Shown one piece after another: positions 1 to 6,979 of a DNA stretch of 22,858 bases. This DNA is from a virus. The stretch is taken from positions 1-22,858 of the IMG/VR virus record IMGVR_UViG_3300020202_000217. One strand, given 5' to 3'. The notes beneath the pieces were generated by a model. The model did no database searches and was not told the origin of the DNA. It was given only the letters and a program-made list of their open reading frames with translations. Numbering within the stretch: position 1 is the stretch's first letter; each line of letters starts with the position of its first letter. Position numbers and translations under genes: made by a program.

Positions 1-558
1 CACCCGGTTCATCGCAGCCTGAATGGCGCTCGTGTCGTCGGCGATGCCGTTCCCGACGGCCCCGAAGTCCTTCACGCTGATCCAAACCTCGCGGATGAAG
101 TCCTGGATCAGCCTGGCCGTCGCCCCGCTCGACTCCTGATACTTCCCGTCTACCCCGCCCGTCGAAGCAAAGAGCCTCGTAAGTACCGCATCGAGGTTCG
201 TGACCCCTCCGGCCCCCTGGGAACCCGTGGACAGCGTTCCCGTCCAGCCGTCGTTCTCGACTTCGACTTGTGCCGCCGCGGTCTTGTTGAACCCCAGGAA
301 CGTGTCGACCGTGGTCCCCGAAGAATCGGCTATGACGACGTCAACCTCCCGGTCGACCCAAATCTTCACCTTCCCGGCCGAGTCGAGAGCAATTGCCCCG
401 CCCGAAGTGCTCCACGCTTCGGACAGCTCGTCGTCTTTGTATCCAGCAACGAGCGTGGTCGTCCCGGGGGCGTAGAGGAAAACCCTCCCCGAGGCATTGG
501 CGGTCCCGTCGGACTTGCGAGAGCCGGAGACGGCGAGGGCTCGGATAAGCGTTGCCAT
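1..558 (-). CDS. Tailspike / tail fibre protein, N-terminal part (cut by window edge)
   Basis: The ORF is open from an ATG at 558 to the left edge (186 codons seen, no stop), so only the N-terminal part is present. Residues about 5-100 resemble the head-binding part of many phage tail proteins, with GRVFLYAPGTTTLVAGYKDD followed by a short beta-rich stretch (KVKIWVDREVDVVIAD). At about residues 160-180 the frame reads VKDFGAVGNGIADDTSAIQ, the classic start of a pectate-lyase-3 / right-handed beta-helix domain found in phage depolymerase tailspikes. The product probably sits at the tail tip and binds or degrades surface polysaccharide; enzymatic activity is inferred from the fold only. The ATG overlaps the stop of the gp4-like gene (TAATG), so translation is probably coupled. 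A plain receptor-binding fibre without catalysis is also possible. Confidence 0.8.
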   Translation of the reverse strand, partial: MATLIRALAVSGSRKSDGTANASGRVFLYAPGTTTLVAGYKDDELSEAWSTSGGAIALDSAGKVKIWVDREVDVVIADSSGTTVDTFLGFNKTAAAQVEVENDGWTGTLSTGSQGAGGVTNLDAVLTRLFASTGGVDGKYQESSGATARLIQDFIREVWISVKDFGAVGNGIADDTSAIQAAMNRV

Positions 559-1241
559 TACCAGCCCCCTCCGTACGGGTCACGGGGAAGCTCAAGGCAA
601 AGGTCCCCTCTCTCGTTTTCCTGCCCCATCACCCTCCGCTCCTCTTCGTCGGCCATCGACTTAAGCTCGAGGCGCTTGGGGGCAGGGAGGTTGTTGGCGT
701 GGGCCAGCCAGTAGGCCAGCCTCCAGACGAGGGCTCCTAGCCACCGCTGGGTCAGGCCAGTGGTCGTAGAGCCAGAGGACATGTCGGGGAGCAACTTGAT
801 CGCCCTGAAGTTCCAGGTGTAAGTCCCGTTCGGGACGGGCCAGAACACCGCCCGGCAAACCGAGAGCTTCTCGACGTAGGCCCTGGTCGGAGTCCCGAGG
901 GTCGTCTTGTCGGAGATGACCCGGTAGTCCGCGTAGACCATCTTCTCCACCCAGTATTCCGAGGTCTCGCCGGACTTTGTCACCGTCGTCGGAAACTCCA
1001 CGTCGATGGTGTCAGCGTCGAGCGTGTAGCTGGCCGTCCCAGAGGAGAGCGTCTGGGTATCTGGCTCGGCCTGGGTCAAGGTCACGCCCCGGGCCTGAAG
1101 ACTCTTGAGAATGACGGAGAGCAGGTCTCTGGCGTCTGACAGTTGCTCGGCTTTCGGAGACCTTCCCAGGGGAACGAGGCCGCAGAGTTGGAGGGCCTGC
1201 TTGGCCATTTGGTCTGCGGTGAGGGTGAACGTCGTGGACAT
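558..1241 (-). CDS. P22 gp4-like head-to-tail adaptor / tail accessory protein
   Basis: 227 residues starting at ATG 1241, which overlaps the preceding stop as TGATG. The N-terminus (FTLTADQMAKQALQLCGLVP, then SDARDLLSVILKSLQARG) has the pattern of two short helices typical of P22 gp4-like head-completion proteins, in which a helix pair is followed by an extended beta segment and a C-terminal helix (here about 175-215, rich in Leu, Arg and Glu). In P22 this protein joins the portal to the tail and holds packaged DNA in the head. The size is slightly above P22 gp4 (about 166 residues). The place between capsid genes and tailspike fits. No catalytic motif is visible; in P22 gp4 a muramidase activity has been reported, but nothing here shows it. 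The assignment rests on pattern and context. Confidence 0.65.
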   Translation of the reverse strand: MSTTFTLTADQMAKQALQLCGLVPLGRSPKAEQLSDARDLLSVILKSLQARGVTLTQAEPDTQTLSSGTASYTLDADTIDVEFPTTVTKSGETSEYWVEKMVYADYRVISDKTTLGTPTRAYVEKLSVCRAVFWPVPNGTYTWNFRAIKLLPDMSSGSTTTGLTQRWLGALVWRLAYWLAHANNLPAPKRLELKSMADEEERRVMGQENERGDLCLELPRDPYGGGW

Positions 1242-2782
1242 CAGTTATCCAACTGCGGGTAGTTGCCCGGAGCCTGCCGATATGCCAGCGCCGTGCGGGC
1301 AGCGAAAGCCATGTTCTTCGTCGCGGTGGTTGCCGAAGAACGGACCTGGAAGTTGAGCCCTGACCGGCCATAGGGGCCCAGGTAGAGGCTGTTGATATCT
1401 CCTGTCAGAGATACCCGGCGGGGAGTTGACAGAGCGTCTTTGCTGCGCTTGAAGTTCGTCTGCGAAATTGTCGTGAGAATCGGCGAGAGGATTCCAAACG
1501 ACGCCCAGTCATAGAGAGTGCCCGTCGCCTCGGTAAACGGAGCCGACGCCGTCAGAGACACCGCGGGGCAGAGGGTCGCGTCGTAGGTGCCTTTGATCCC
1601 CAGGATTGCTTGCGACTCCGGCGTGGTGGCGGGAATGGCGTTCGCGGAGTTGGCTGAGAACGCCTGGAGCCACGAGATTATGGCCGACACGAGGCTCGTC
1701 ACGCCCTGGTGGGCGTAGATGCCTCGGAGAGCCCTGGCGAAATTCACGGTCGTGATGTTCGTCGGCACCGTCCAGGTTGCCGTGCCGGTGCCAAGACTGG
1801 TTGCCGCGACGTACGTCTCCCTGGGCGCCGTGGTCGATAGCGCGCTCTGAAGCTCGCCCGTCGTTGCGCTCCTGGCACCGGAGACGGCGAACGCCAGAAG
1901 CTCTGACATCATCGTCGTCAGGGTGGCCTGCGTCGGGCCCGAGTAGTGGGCCGTAGCAGCCGCGTCCCCGAAGGCCGTCTCCGCGCCAACAACGTCAGCC
2001 AACTCGCCGAGAAACCAGAGGGCGATGACGTCGGAGATGAGGTACGAGTGAACCATCACGGCGGTACCGGTGTTCACGCCGTTCGCCACGCCGCCGATGT
2101 GGTATGGGCTCCCGCCCACGGGGAAGACTGTTTGCGAGGCGATGTGCAGGTCACCGCACTGCATGTGACGGAGGAACGTCGCGCACCGCTTAGCGCCGTC
2201 CAGATACCGGCCTTCCCGCGTGACGCTGTAGGCCTTCACGAGCGCGGCCCCGCAAACGGCAACGACGCTCGACAGGTAGGCGGTGCTGCCGGTGAAGGCA
2301 ACCCCCCCGTACCTCGGGTCATCCACGGTTCCGCTGGGAGAGATACCGGTCGGCGATCCGAACTGCTGCGTCAGGATGAACGTACAGCACGTGTCGAGCA
2401 CATCCCTTGCCGTCTCGAGCCAGCGGGCCGGCCTGAGCCCCTGGCTGACGGTCTCAGCCATGTAAATGGCCGTCCACGCTGCCGCATCGGTCGACGTGTT
2501 CGCCGCTGCTTCTGTCAGGAGGTAGTTGAAAACATCCGCCTCCGCCCATTGGTACGTGGGGGTGTGGGCAAGCGGCTTCGGCCATCGGTTCGGCCGGACT
2601 CGAACAGGTTTCGCCTTGGCGTTGAACTTAGAAATCTGGAGAGCGGTTAGCCCGGGGGCGTCGTCCGGGCAGGCCCACTTGAGCTCGCCGATTGGACGGA
2701 GGGCAGAGAAGTGGAACCGATGCCCGCAGATATCGCAGATTCGGAGGTAATCACCCTTGGCGTAGCCCGTGTCCGTCGCCAT
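1241..2782 (-). CDS. Structural protein with N-terminal zinc ribbon and alpha-helical repeat domain
   Basis: 513 residues from ATG 2782, which overlaps the upstream stop (TGATG). A longer frame reaches 2944, but its extra 54 codons lie inside the upstream beta-helix gene and read as shadow sequence. Residues 14-42 hold CDICG..., a loop with SALRP, then WACPDD. This is the short phage zinc ribbon of the form CxxCG...L..vCxDD often found in structural gene clusters. Cysteines 16, 19 and 38 are visible; the fourth ligand is unclear (His21 or His24). From about residue 85 the protein consists of alternating helices with small side chains, e.g. WLETARDVLDTCCTFILTQQ and YLSSVVAVCGAALVKAY, suggesting paired hairpins as in alpha/alpha-toroid proteins. 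No catalytic residues were recognised. It is probably a virion or tail protein; the function is unknown. Confidence 0.7.
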   Translation of the reverse strand: MATDTGYAKGDYLRICDICGHRFHFSALRPIGELKWACPDDAPGLTALQISKFNAKAKPVRVRPNRWPKPLAHTPTYQWAEADVFNYLLTEAAANTSTDAAAWTAIYMAETVSQGLRPARWLETARDVLDTCCTFILTQQFGSPTGISPSGTVDDPRYGGVAFTGSTAYLSSVVAVCGAALVKAYSVTREGRYLDGAKRCATFLRHMQCGDLHIASQTVFPVGGSPYHIGGVANGVNTGTAVMVHSYLISDVIALWFLGELADVVGAETAFGDAAATAHYSGPTQATLTTMMSELLAFAVSGARSATTGELQSALSTTAPRETYVAATSLGTGTATWTVPTNITTVNFARALRGIYAHQGVTSLVSAIISWLQAFSANSANAIPATTPESQAILGIKGTYDATLCPAVSLTASAPFTEATGTLYDWASFGILSPILTTISQTNFKRSKDALSTPRRVSLTGDINSLYLGPYGRSGLNFQVRSSATTATKNMAFAARTALAYRQAPGNYPQLDN

Positions 2783-3579
2783 CACACCGCCCAATCCAGC
2801 CGTGAATCCCCGGTGGCGTCGGAAATCTGGACGACCCCCGTGCTCCCCGTGGGCAGAAGGATGTGAGAGCCGATGCGCTGGTAGATGTTCGTCGCGCGAA
2901 GGCGAGTGACCGCTGCCGTTCCCTTGAAGGCGTAGTCGGACCAAGGGAACGACCCTCCATCGAAGGTCACTTCGTCCATGGTCAGGCCAGCAAGGGCGTT
3001 GATCACCTCGACGGCTACGGCTGGCGTCGCGGCAGTGGCGGTGAAGGTCGACCCGGTCAGCCTGGCGTCGCTGGCTCCGGTGATATAGGAGACGGACCGG
3101 GTCGTGTCAGAGGCTCCGCAGTCGAAAACCAGGTTCTGGAGGATGGACCCTGCGGCGGCGATTCGGATTCTCGCCGTCGGGGCGGCGGTGGAGGCGGGGA
3201 AGCGGACGTTGTCCACGAGGACCCCGGCCGCCGTGACGTCGAGCATTGCAACGGCTCCGCCGCAGGTCAGGCGCGGAAGACTAGAACCAGAGCCTTCGCC
3301 GACGATGCTCAGGCCGGCCTTGTTGAGCGTGATGGCGCTGGAAATCGTCTCGGCGTGGCTCGCGAGGAGGACGATCGTGTCTCCGGCGGAGGCGTTCGTG
3401 TGGGCCTGGGAGAGTGTCAGGAGCGGCTTTGTGCGCTCGGTGCCGGCGTTCGAGTCCGAAGCTCCGGTGACAGCGTTCCCGACGTAGTAGTAGTTTCCGC
3501 TCTGGTAGGTGTTGTCTAAGATCGCCAGGTCCGCCCCGGTCGACCCGCCGGCTCCGTTGACGTAGGACTTGATTGCCAT
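2782..3579 (-). CDS. Right-handed beta-helix virion protein (paralogue 1)
   Basis: 265 residues from ATG 3579, preceded by the ribosome site AGGAG at good spacing. After a short N-terminal arm (about 1-50), the chain is a succession of short beta strands with Gly, Ala, Thr and Asn turns, typical of a pectin-lyase-like beta-helix. Residues about 85-125 read AGDTIVLLASHAETISSAIT followed by AGLSIVGEGSG, a motif seen in beta-helix proteins near phage capsid genes. The same motif occurs in the gene at 3681-4631, so the two look like diverged copies. No acidic catalytic cluster was recognised, so a structural or surface-binding role on the capsid or tail is more likely than hydrolysis. The gene is coupled to the downstream zinc-ribbon gene by a TGATG overlap. 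Confidence 0.7.
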   Translation of the reverse strand: MAIKSYVNGAGGSTGADLAILDNTYQSGNYYYVGNAVTGASDSNAGTERTKPLLTLSQAHTNASAGDTIVLLASHAETISSAITLNKAGLSIVGEGSGSSLPRLTCGGAVAMLDVTAAGVLVDNVRFPASTAAPTARIRIAAAGSILQNLVFDCGASDTTRSVSYITGASDARLTGSTFTATAATPAVAVEVINALAGLTMDEVTFDGGSFPWSDYAFKGTAAVTRLRATNIYQRIGSHILLPTGSTGVVQISDATGDSRLDWAV

Positions 3580-3601
3580 CCGGAGCTCCTAGTGAGAGAG
3601 A

Positions 3602-3647
3602 ACCGGGCGCCGACGATGGGAGGAGCGTGCCGTCGCCGACGCCCGGT
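3602..3647 (-). other. Imperfect hairpin between the two beta-helix genes
   Basis: In the 101-base gap between the beta-helix genes, ACCGGGCG (3602-3609) pairs with CGCCCGGT (3640-3647). An inner CGACG/CGTCG stem (3611-3615 with 3631-3635) stacks on it after an internal loop. No T-run follows on either strand, so it is not a standard intrinsic terminator. It could slow ribosomes, protect mRNA ends or attenuate readthrough; the role is not known. Confidence 0.4.
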
Positions 3648-3680
3648 GAGGCATCCTGAAACCCGCCTAGCTTCCTCCGG

Positions 3681-4631
3681 TCACACTGACACCGGGGTCA
3701 TCGCGGCGCCGTTCTCGCCGTTGTTGTTGACCGTGTAGCAGTCGTAGAACTGGATGTTCGCTGGGGTCGTGAAGCCTGCGAGGGTGGCGTTGTCCAGGAT
3801 TCCCCAGCCACACTGATGGACCTGGCCCGTGCAGCCAGCCAGGCCAGTGACCGCAGAGACAGAGCTGGCGAGCTGGTTCTGAATGACGTTCCGCCGCCAG
3901 TTGATGCCCAGAGATGCAGTGGTCAGGAACCGGACGATTCCGACGTTCACGCCCGAAGAAGCCCCGGAGATGAAGCAGTCCTCCATGGTCATGTAGTCCG
4001 CGCCAACGAGCTGCATGAACGTCGTTCCCGTCGCGGCAGCCACCTCAGCCCGGCAGTAGTTCCGGCGGAAGGAGAAGTCATCTCCAGCCGCCGTGGTGGT
4101 GATTCCGATGGTCACGTTTTGGTTGGCGGCGAAGCCGAAGAAAACGCGGCAGTCGGTAATCGAGCACCCGGCCGCGGAAACCGTGATGGGAGCAGCGACC
4201 GTCAGCGCCGTCCCAGCAGCGTGCGGACCGGCGAGATATAGGTTGCAGTTCCGAATCGCGAACGAGGCGACGTCCATGAGAATGGTCGAGGTAGCGGCCG
4301 TCCAGGTGAAGGTCGCCCGGTTGTCGCCAGTGCCCGTGCCGATGACCTCGACCCCGGCCTTGATGTTCGACCACTTGTCTGCCGCGTCGATGTTTTCGGC
4401 GTGCCCAGGTAGACACACGATTCTGTCGCCCCGGTTGGACCGACAGACGTTGAGAGCGGCGTTCACCGAAGTGAAGAACCCGCCCGGGGACGGCGAGTAC
4501 ATCCCCGGCGGCAGGTTCGACAAGGCCGCCGCCCCGGAGTGATGAACGTAGTGGATCATCCCCCCCGTTGGGACGATGACGAAACCGGGGAAGACCTCGG
4601 TCGGCCCCTGCGTGTTGTAGGACGTCAGCAT
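3681..4631 (-). CDS. Right-handed beta-helix virion protein (paralogue 2)
   Basis: 316 residues from ATG 4631, with AAGGAG five bases upstream. Residues about 67-100 read RGDRIVCLPGHAENIDAADK and then GVEVIGTGTGDNRATFTW, the same pattern as in the neighbouring 265-residue protein. The rest is a run of strands with regularly spaced Asn, Cys and Gly (RNCNLYLAG, TDCRVFFG, EDCFISG, YDCYTVNNNG), typical rungs of a beta-helix. It lies nine bases after the major capsid gene, so it may decorate the capsid or be part of the tail. Cysteines recur in the rungs, perhaps as a stacked ladder. No active-site motif was recognised. Confidence 0.7.
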   Translation of the reverse strand: MLTSYNTQGPTEVFPGFVIVPTGGMIHYVHHSGAAALSNLPPGMYSPSPGGFFTSVNAALNVCRSNRGDRIVCLPGHAENIDAADKWSNIKAGVEVIGTGTGDNRATFTWTAATSTILMDVASFAIRNCNLYLAGPHAAGTALTVAAPITVSAAGCSITDCRVFFGFAANQNVTIGITTTAAGDDFSFRRNYCRAEVAAATGTTFMQLVGADYMTMEDCFISGASSGVNVGIVRFLTTASLGINWRRNVIQNQLASSVSAVTGLAGCTGQVHQCGWGILDNATLAGFTTPANIQFYDCYTVNNNGENGAAMTPVSV

Positions 4632-4640
4632 GACCGCTCC

Positions 4641-5702
4641 TTACGACTGGTTGCCGATGAAGTAGCGCCAGTTGGACACGCCCTTCGTCCACCGAGCCGA
4701 GCCCGTGTGCTGTTCGGTCTCGTTCTCCTGCATGTTTCCGGCGCGAAAACGAGGCTTCCGTCGCCAGATGAACATCGCCCCCCGCTTCACGTCGGTGACG
4801 CCGAAGACGTTGGTGGTCGAGGACATGAACGGCACCGAGACCGGGGTCGAGGACAGCTCGCCCTTGAGCGCGTTGATCGTATGGTTCGAGGTGTCGTCCT
4901 TCTGCTCGCTCTTGAGAATCTCTTTGAACCGCCATTTCTGGTTCGTCGGGCAGACGATCTTGAGGAGCTTGATCGACCGGATGAACCCGTTGGTGCCGGG
5001 CATCTTCTCGGCCGCGATGAGCATCGACTGGACCATCGTGTTCGACGGGGCTACCGGCGGGTCGATGACGTTCGATACCGTCGCCCCACCACGGATGACG
5101 TGGGAGGTGCTGCACACCGCCACCTGGTCACCCGACAAACCGGCGTCCGTCGAGCCGGCGAAGGCATCGTTGAGGAGGCCGACCGCGTCGTAGTCCTGGG
5201 TCAGCGTGCAAGTATTCTGGAGCAGCCGGACGGCGTCGTAAATCTCCGGGTACTGCGAGTCCTCTTTGAGCTCCTCGGGGATGATGAGGCGCTTCGAGAA
5301 CTTCTTCGCCTCGTAGCGCTTGGTGATGCCCTCCCCGTAGTCGTCGAGGTCCAGGTCGGCGCCTTCGTCGGTCTCACCCCAGAGACCGGGCTCGACCAAC
5401 TCGACGTCGTCGTAGAACTTCTTGTTCGTCGACTTCTCTTGGAGGTACTGCTTCCAGACGGGCTCGTTCTTCGCAGCCTCATCGGTCCAAATGGCCCCCA
5501 GAATCTTGTGATAGACGCTGGGGAAGTTCCCGGTGTACACGCTTGCCAGGACACTGTCAGGAACGGCAATGGCGACGATGGCTGCGTACAGCCGAGGCCA
5601 GCGCTTGTAGATGAAACGCGCGACGGGCCTTGAAAGGACGGCGAGGGTCCCAATGAAGGTGACCGTTGCCAGGAGGAGGACGATTCCAAACAGAGTGTCC
5701 AT
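4641..5702 (-). CDS. Major capsid protein (HK97 fold, Mu gpT-like) with hydrophobic N-terminal extension
   Basis: 353 residues. From about residue 60 the pattern matches Mu gpT-like major head proteins: FPSVYHKIL, then FYDDVELVEPGLWGETDEG, then ITKRYEAKKFSKRLIIPEEL, an alpha-helical spine with NTCTLTQDYDAVGLLNDAF, and a C-terminal FIWRRKPRFRAGNM. In place of the usual short N-arm, residues 1-52 carry two hydrophobic stretches (about 4-23 and 38-48) separated by a basic loop (RPVARFIYKRWPR). The ATG at 5702 is the only good start: no other ATG lies in this frame before the capsid domain. The leader GGATCTGACCATGG closely matches the start-associated sequence of the plus-strand small genes. It lies two bases after the decoration-like gene. 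The protein would form the icosahedral shell; whether the N-terminal piece is cleaved is not visible. Confidence 0.85.
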   Translation of the reverse strand: MDTLFGIVLLLATVTFIGTLAVLSRPVARFIYKRWPRLYAAIVAIAVPDSVLASVYTGNFPSVYHKILGAIWTDEAAKNEPVWKQYLQEKSTNKKFYDDVELVEPGLWGETDEGADLDLDDYGEGITKRYEAKKFSKRLIIPEELKEDSQYPEIYDAVRLLQNTCTLTQDYDAVGLLNDAFAGSTDAGLSGDQVAVCSTSHVIRGGATVSNVIDPPVAPSNTMVQSMLIAAEKMPGTNGFIRSIKLLKIVCPTNQKWRFKEILKSEQKDDTSNHTINALKGELSSTPVSVPFMSSTTNVFGVTDVKRGAMFIWRRKPRFRAGNMQENETEQHTGSARWTKGVSNWRYFIGNQS

Positions 5703-5704
5703 GG

Positions 5705-6304
5705 TCAGATCCCCGTCAAGCTGGTGAAGACGTGGAAGCCTTCGTTGATCATGCAGGCCACCTGCGCGTTCGCGGTCGCCAGGTCATTGCTCGGAGTCCG
5801 GAGGACCTCGAGAATTCGGAACTGCGCCGAGCCGGCAATCGGGTTGCCGTCGAGTTGATGCGCGGAGCGCCCGTACACCGTCGAGCCAGCGTTCGCCACG
5901 ATGTCCATGTTGGACCCGACGGCAGCGTAGATTTTCGCGGCCGTGTCGGTGTTCGCGTGCGAGGCGAGGTTCGCCACGTACTCGATGCTGGGGTCGTCCC
6001 AGACGTAGACGTAGGTCGCGTTGGACGAGCCCCGAGCCGTTGGGGAGTAGGTCGTCGAGGCCGGAACGAACTGCCCGTAGACCCGCTTGTTGTTCGACAC
6101 GTAGCTGACGTGGGCAATGACGCCCAGAATCAGCGCCGCGCCGCCGGCCGAGCCCGCCTCGACCGTCCCGCCGGTCACGAGGGTGACCACGTCACCGGGG
6201 AAAAGCGCCGTGCCGTAGCCAGACGCGACTTCGTACCGACGGGGGTTCGGCGTCGCCTTGAGCCCCCTGCGCGGGTGAAACCCGCCCTTGAGCAGATTCG
6301 CCAT
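5705..6304 (-). CDS. Capsid decoration/cement-like head protein
   Basis: 199 residues from ATG 6304, three bases after the upstream stop, with AAAGG as ribosome site. The sequence is beta-rich and has the layout of head proteins encoded beside Mu gpT-type capsid genes: LFPGDVVTLVTGGTVEA, then ALILGVIAHVSYV, YGQFVPAS, YVYVWDDPSIEYVAN, a segment ending VYGRSAHQLDG, and AQFRILEVLRTP. Proteins of this pattern are usually annotated as unknown head or decoration proteins, and their position next to the capsid gene supports a role on the shell. No enzymatic motif is present. The decoration role is inferred. Confidence 0.6.
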   Translation of the reverse strand: MANLLKGGFHPRRGLKATPNPRRYEVASGYGTALFPGDVVTLVTGGTVEAGSAGGAALILGVIAHVSYVSNNKRVYGQFVPASTTYSPTARGSSNATYVYVWDDPSIEYVANLASHANTDTAAKIYAAVGSNMDIVANAGSTVYGRSAHQLDGNPIAGSAQFRILEVLRTPSNDLATANAQVACMINEGFHVFTSLTGI

Positions 6305-6307
6305 GGC

Positions 6308-6781
6308 TTACCTTTCCAAGCTCGCGGCCTCGGCCCGGACCGCGGCCATGTTCCGCAGGTCCGTGTCACGCTGCCGACGTTTGAACATCGTTTCGTTGTG
6401 CTTGAGTTGCTGGGCCCGCTCGTAGCGATTCCGCTTCTGCCAGAGCGCCTTGTCGCAGCTCATGAGGACGTGATCGCGCTTCGTGATCATCTCCCCCTCC
6501 ACGTGCTCCGCACGCATCCGAGCCTTCACCCCGTCGGGGTGGTAGTGCTCGATGCGGTACGGAACGATGGCGCCCTTGTAGTCGCCGATTCCGTCCGGGC
6601 TGTTGTGCGCCCAGACGTACTTGCGGTCCGACTCTTTGTCATCGAGGGCGAACTCGTTCGCCGGGTCGCCGTCGACGTCGGAAAAGTCCTCGTCGGGGTC
6701 GACTCTCTTGACCAGGCCGAACTGCTCGACGAAATCCGAATGAGGCTGCGCCTCTACCTTCGGAGCTGCTTTGCGGGCCAT
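6308..6781 (-). CDS. Conserved head-module protein of unknown function
   Basis: 157 residues from ATG 6781, with GGGAG six bases upstream. The N-terminus is Lys/Ala-rich and then acidic (VDPDEDFSDVDGDPANEF). The middle reads DRKYVWAHNSPDGIGDYKG, then GVKARMRAEHVEGEMITKRD and HVLMSCDKALWQKRNRYERA, and the C-terminus is a charged helix (about 105-157). Small proteins with a YVW...G...rgDhvLM pattern are common in phage head clusters between scaffold and capsid genes. It follows a 198-base gap after the scaffold gene, so it may be the first gene of a separately controlled capsid transcript. No function is known to me. Confidence 0.6.
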   Translation of the reverse strand: MARKAAPKVEAQPHSDFVEQFGLVKRVDPDEDFSDVDGDPANEFALDDKESDRKYVWAHNSPDGIGDYKGAIVPYRIEHYHPDGVKARMRAEHVEGEMITKRDHVLMSCDKALWQKRNRYERAQQLKHNETMFKRRQRDTDLRNMAAVRAEAASLER

Positions 6782-6979
6782 GCAAATCTCCCAGTGACCG
6801 CTTGAAATCGACCAGCCACTCGTACGCGTCGCGGAACCGCGCCAGGCCGTTCGCTTTCAGCCACTCTCACCGGGAGGTGCAGGCCGTCCTAACTTTTCAG
6901 GCAGCCACCCTTGGTCCGAAGACCACAGGCCGATACATAAGCTAGTCCATATAGCTTACGCGTAGTCAATAAAAATCGT
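6782..6979 (-). other. Gap inside the late operon, partly AT-rich
   Basis: This 198-base space separates scaffold and capsid genes in an otherwise tightly packed operon. Positions about 6930-6982 are AT-rich against a GC-rich background and contain a perfect dyad (6938-6958) and TTGACT on the minus strand (6964-6969). No convincing -10 box lies at 16-18 bases from TTGACT. Next to the capsid-side gene, codons at 6866-6783 read EWLKANGLARFRDAYEWL and ten more residues without a start codon, perhaps a gene remnant. Confidence 0.4.
6938..6958. promoter_or_regulatory. Perfect 7-bp inverted repeat, operator-like
   Basis: TAAGCTA (6938-6944) and TAGCTTA (6952-6958) are exact inverted copies around a 7-base spacer. 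The site lies in an AT-rich island upstream of the capsid-side genes and 21 bases downstream of the scaffold stop. It could be an operator for an internal promoter or a processing hairpin. The protein that would bind is not known. Confidence 0.4.

Noticed and set aside
2783-2944. N-terminal extension of the zinc-ribbon protein to 2944
   Set aside because: The 54 extra codons lie inside the upstream beta-helix gene and lack protein-like composition; ATG 2782 is coupled by TGATG.
4078-6805. Long overlapping ORFs opposite or in other frames of the capsid genes (e.g. plus 4539-5633 and 5666-6805, minus 4078-5115)
   Set aside because: They are shadows with Arg/Gly/Val-rich composition; the minus-strand capsid, decoration-like and head-module genes explain the region.
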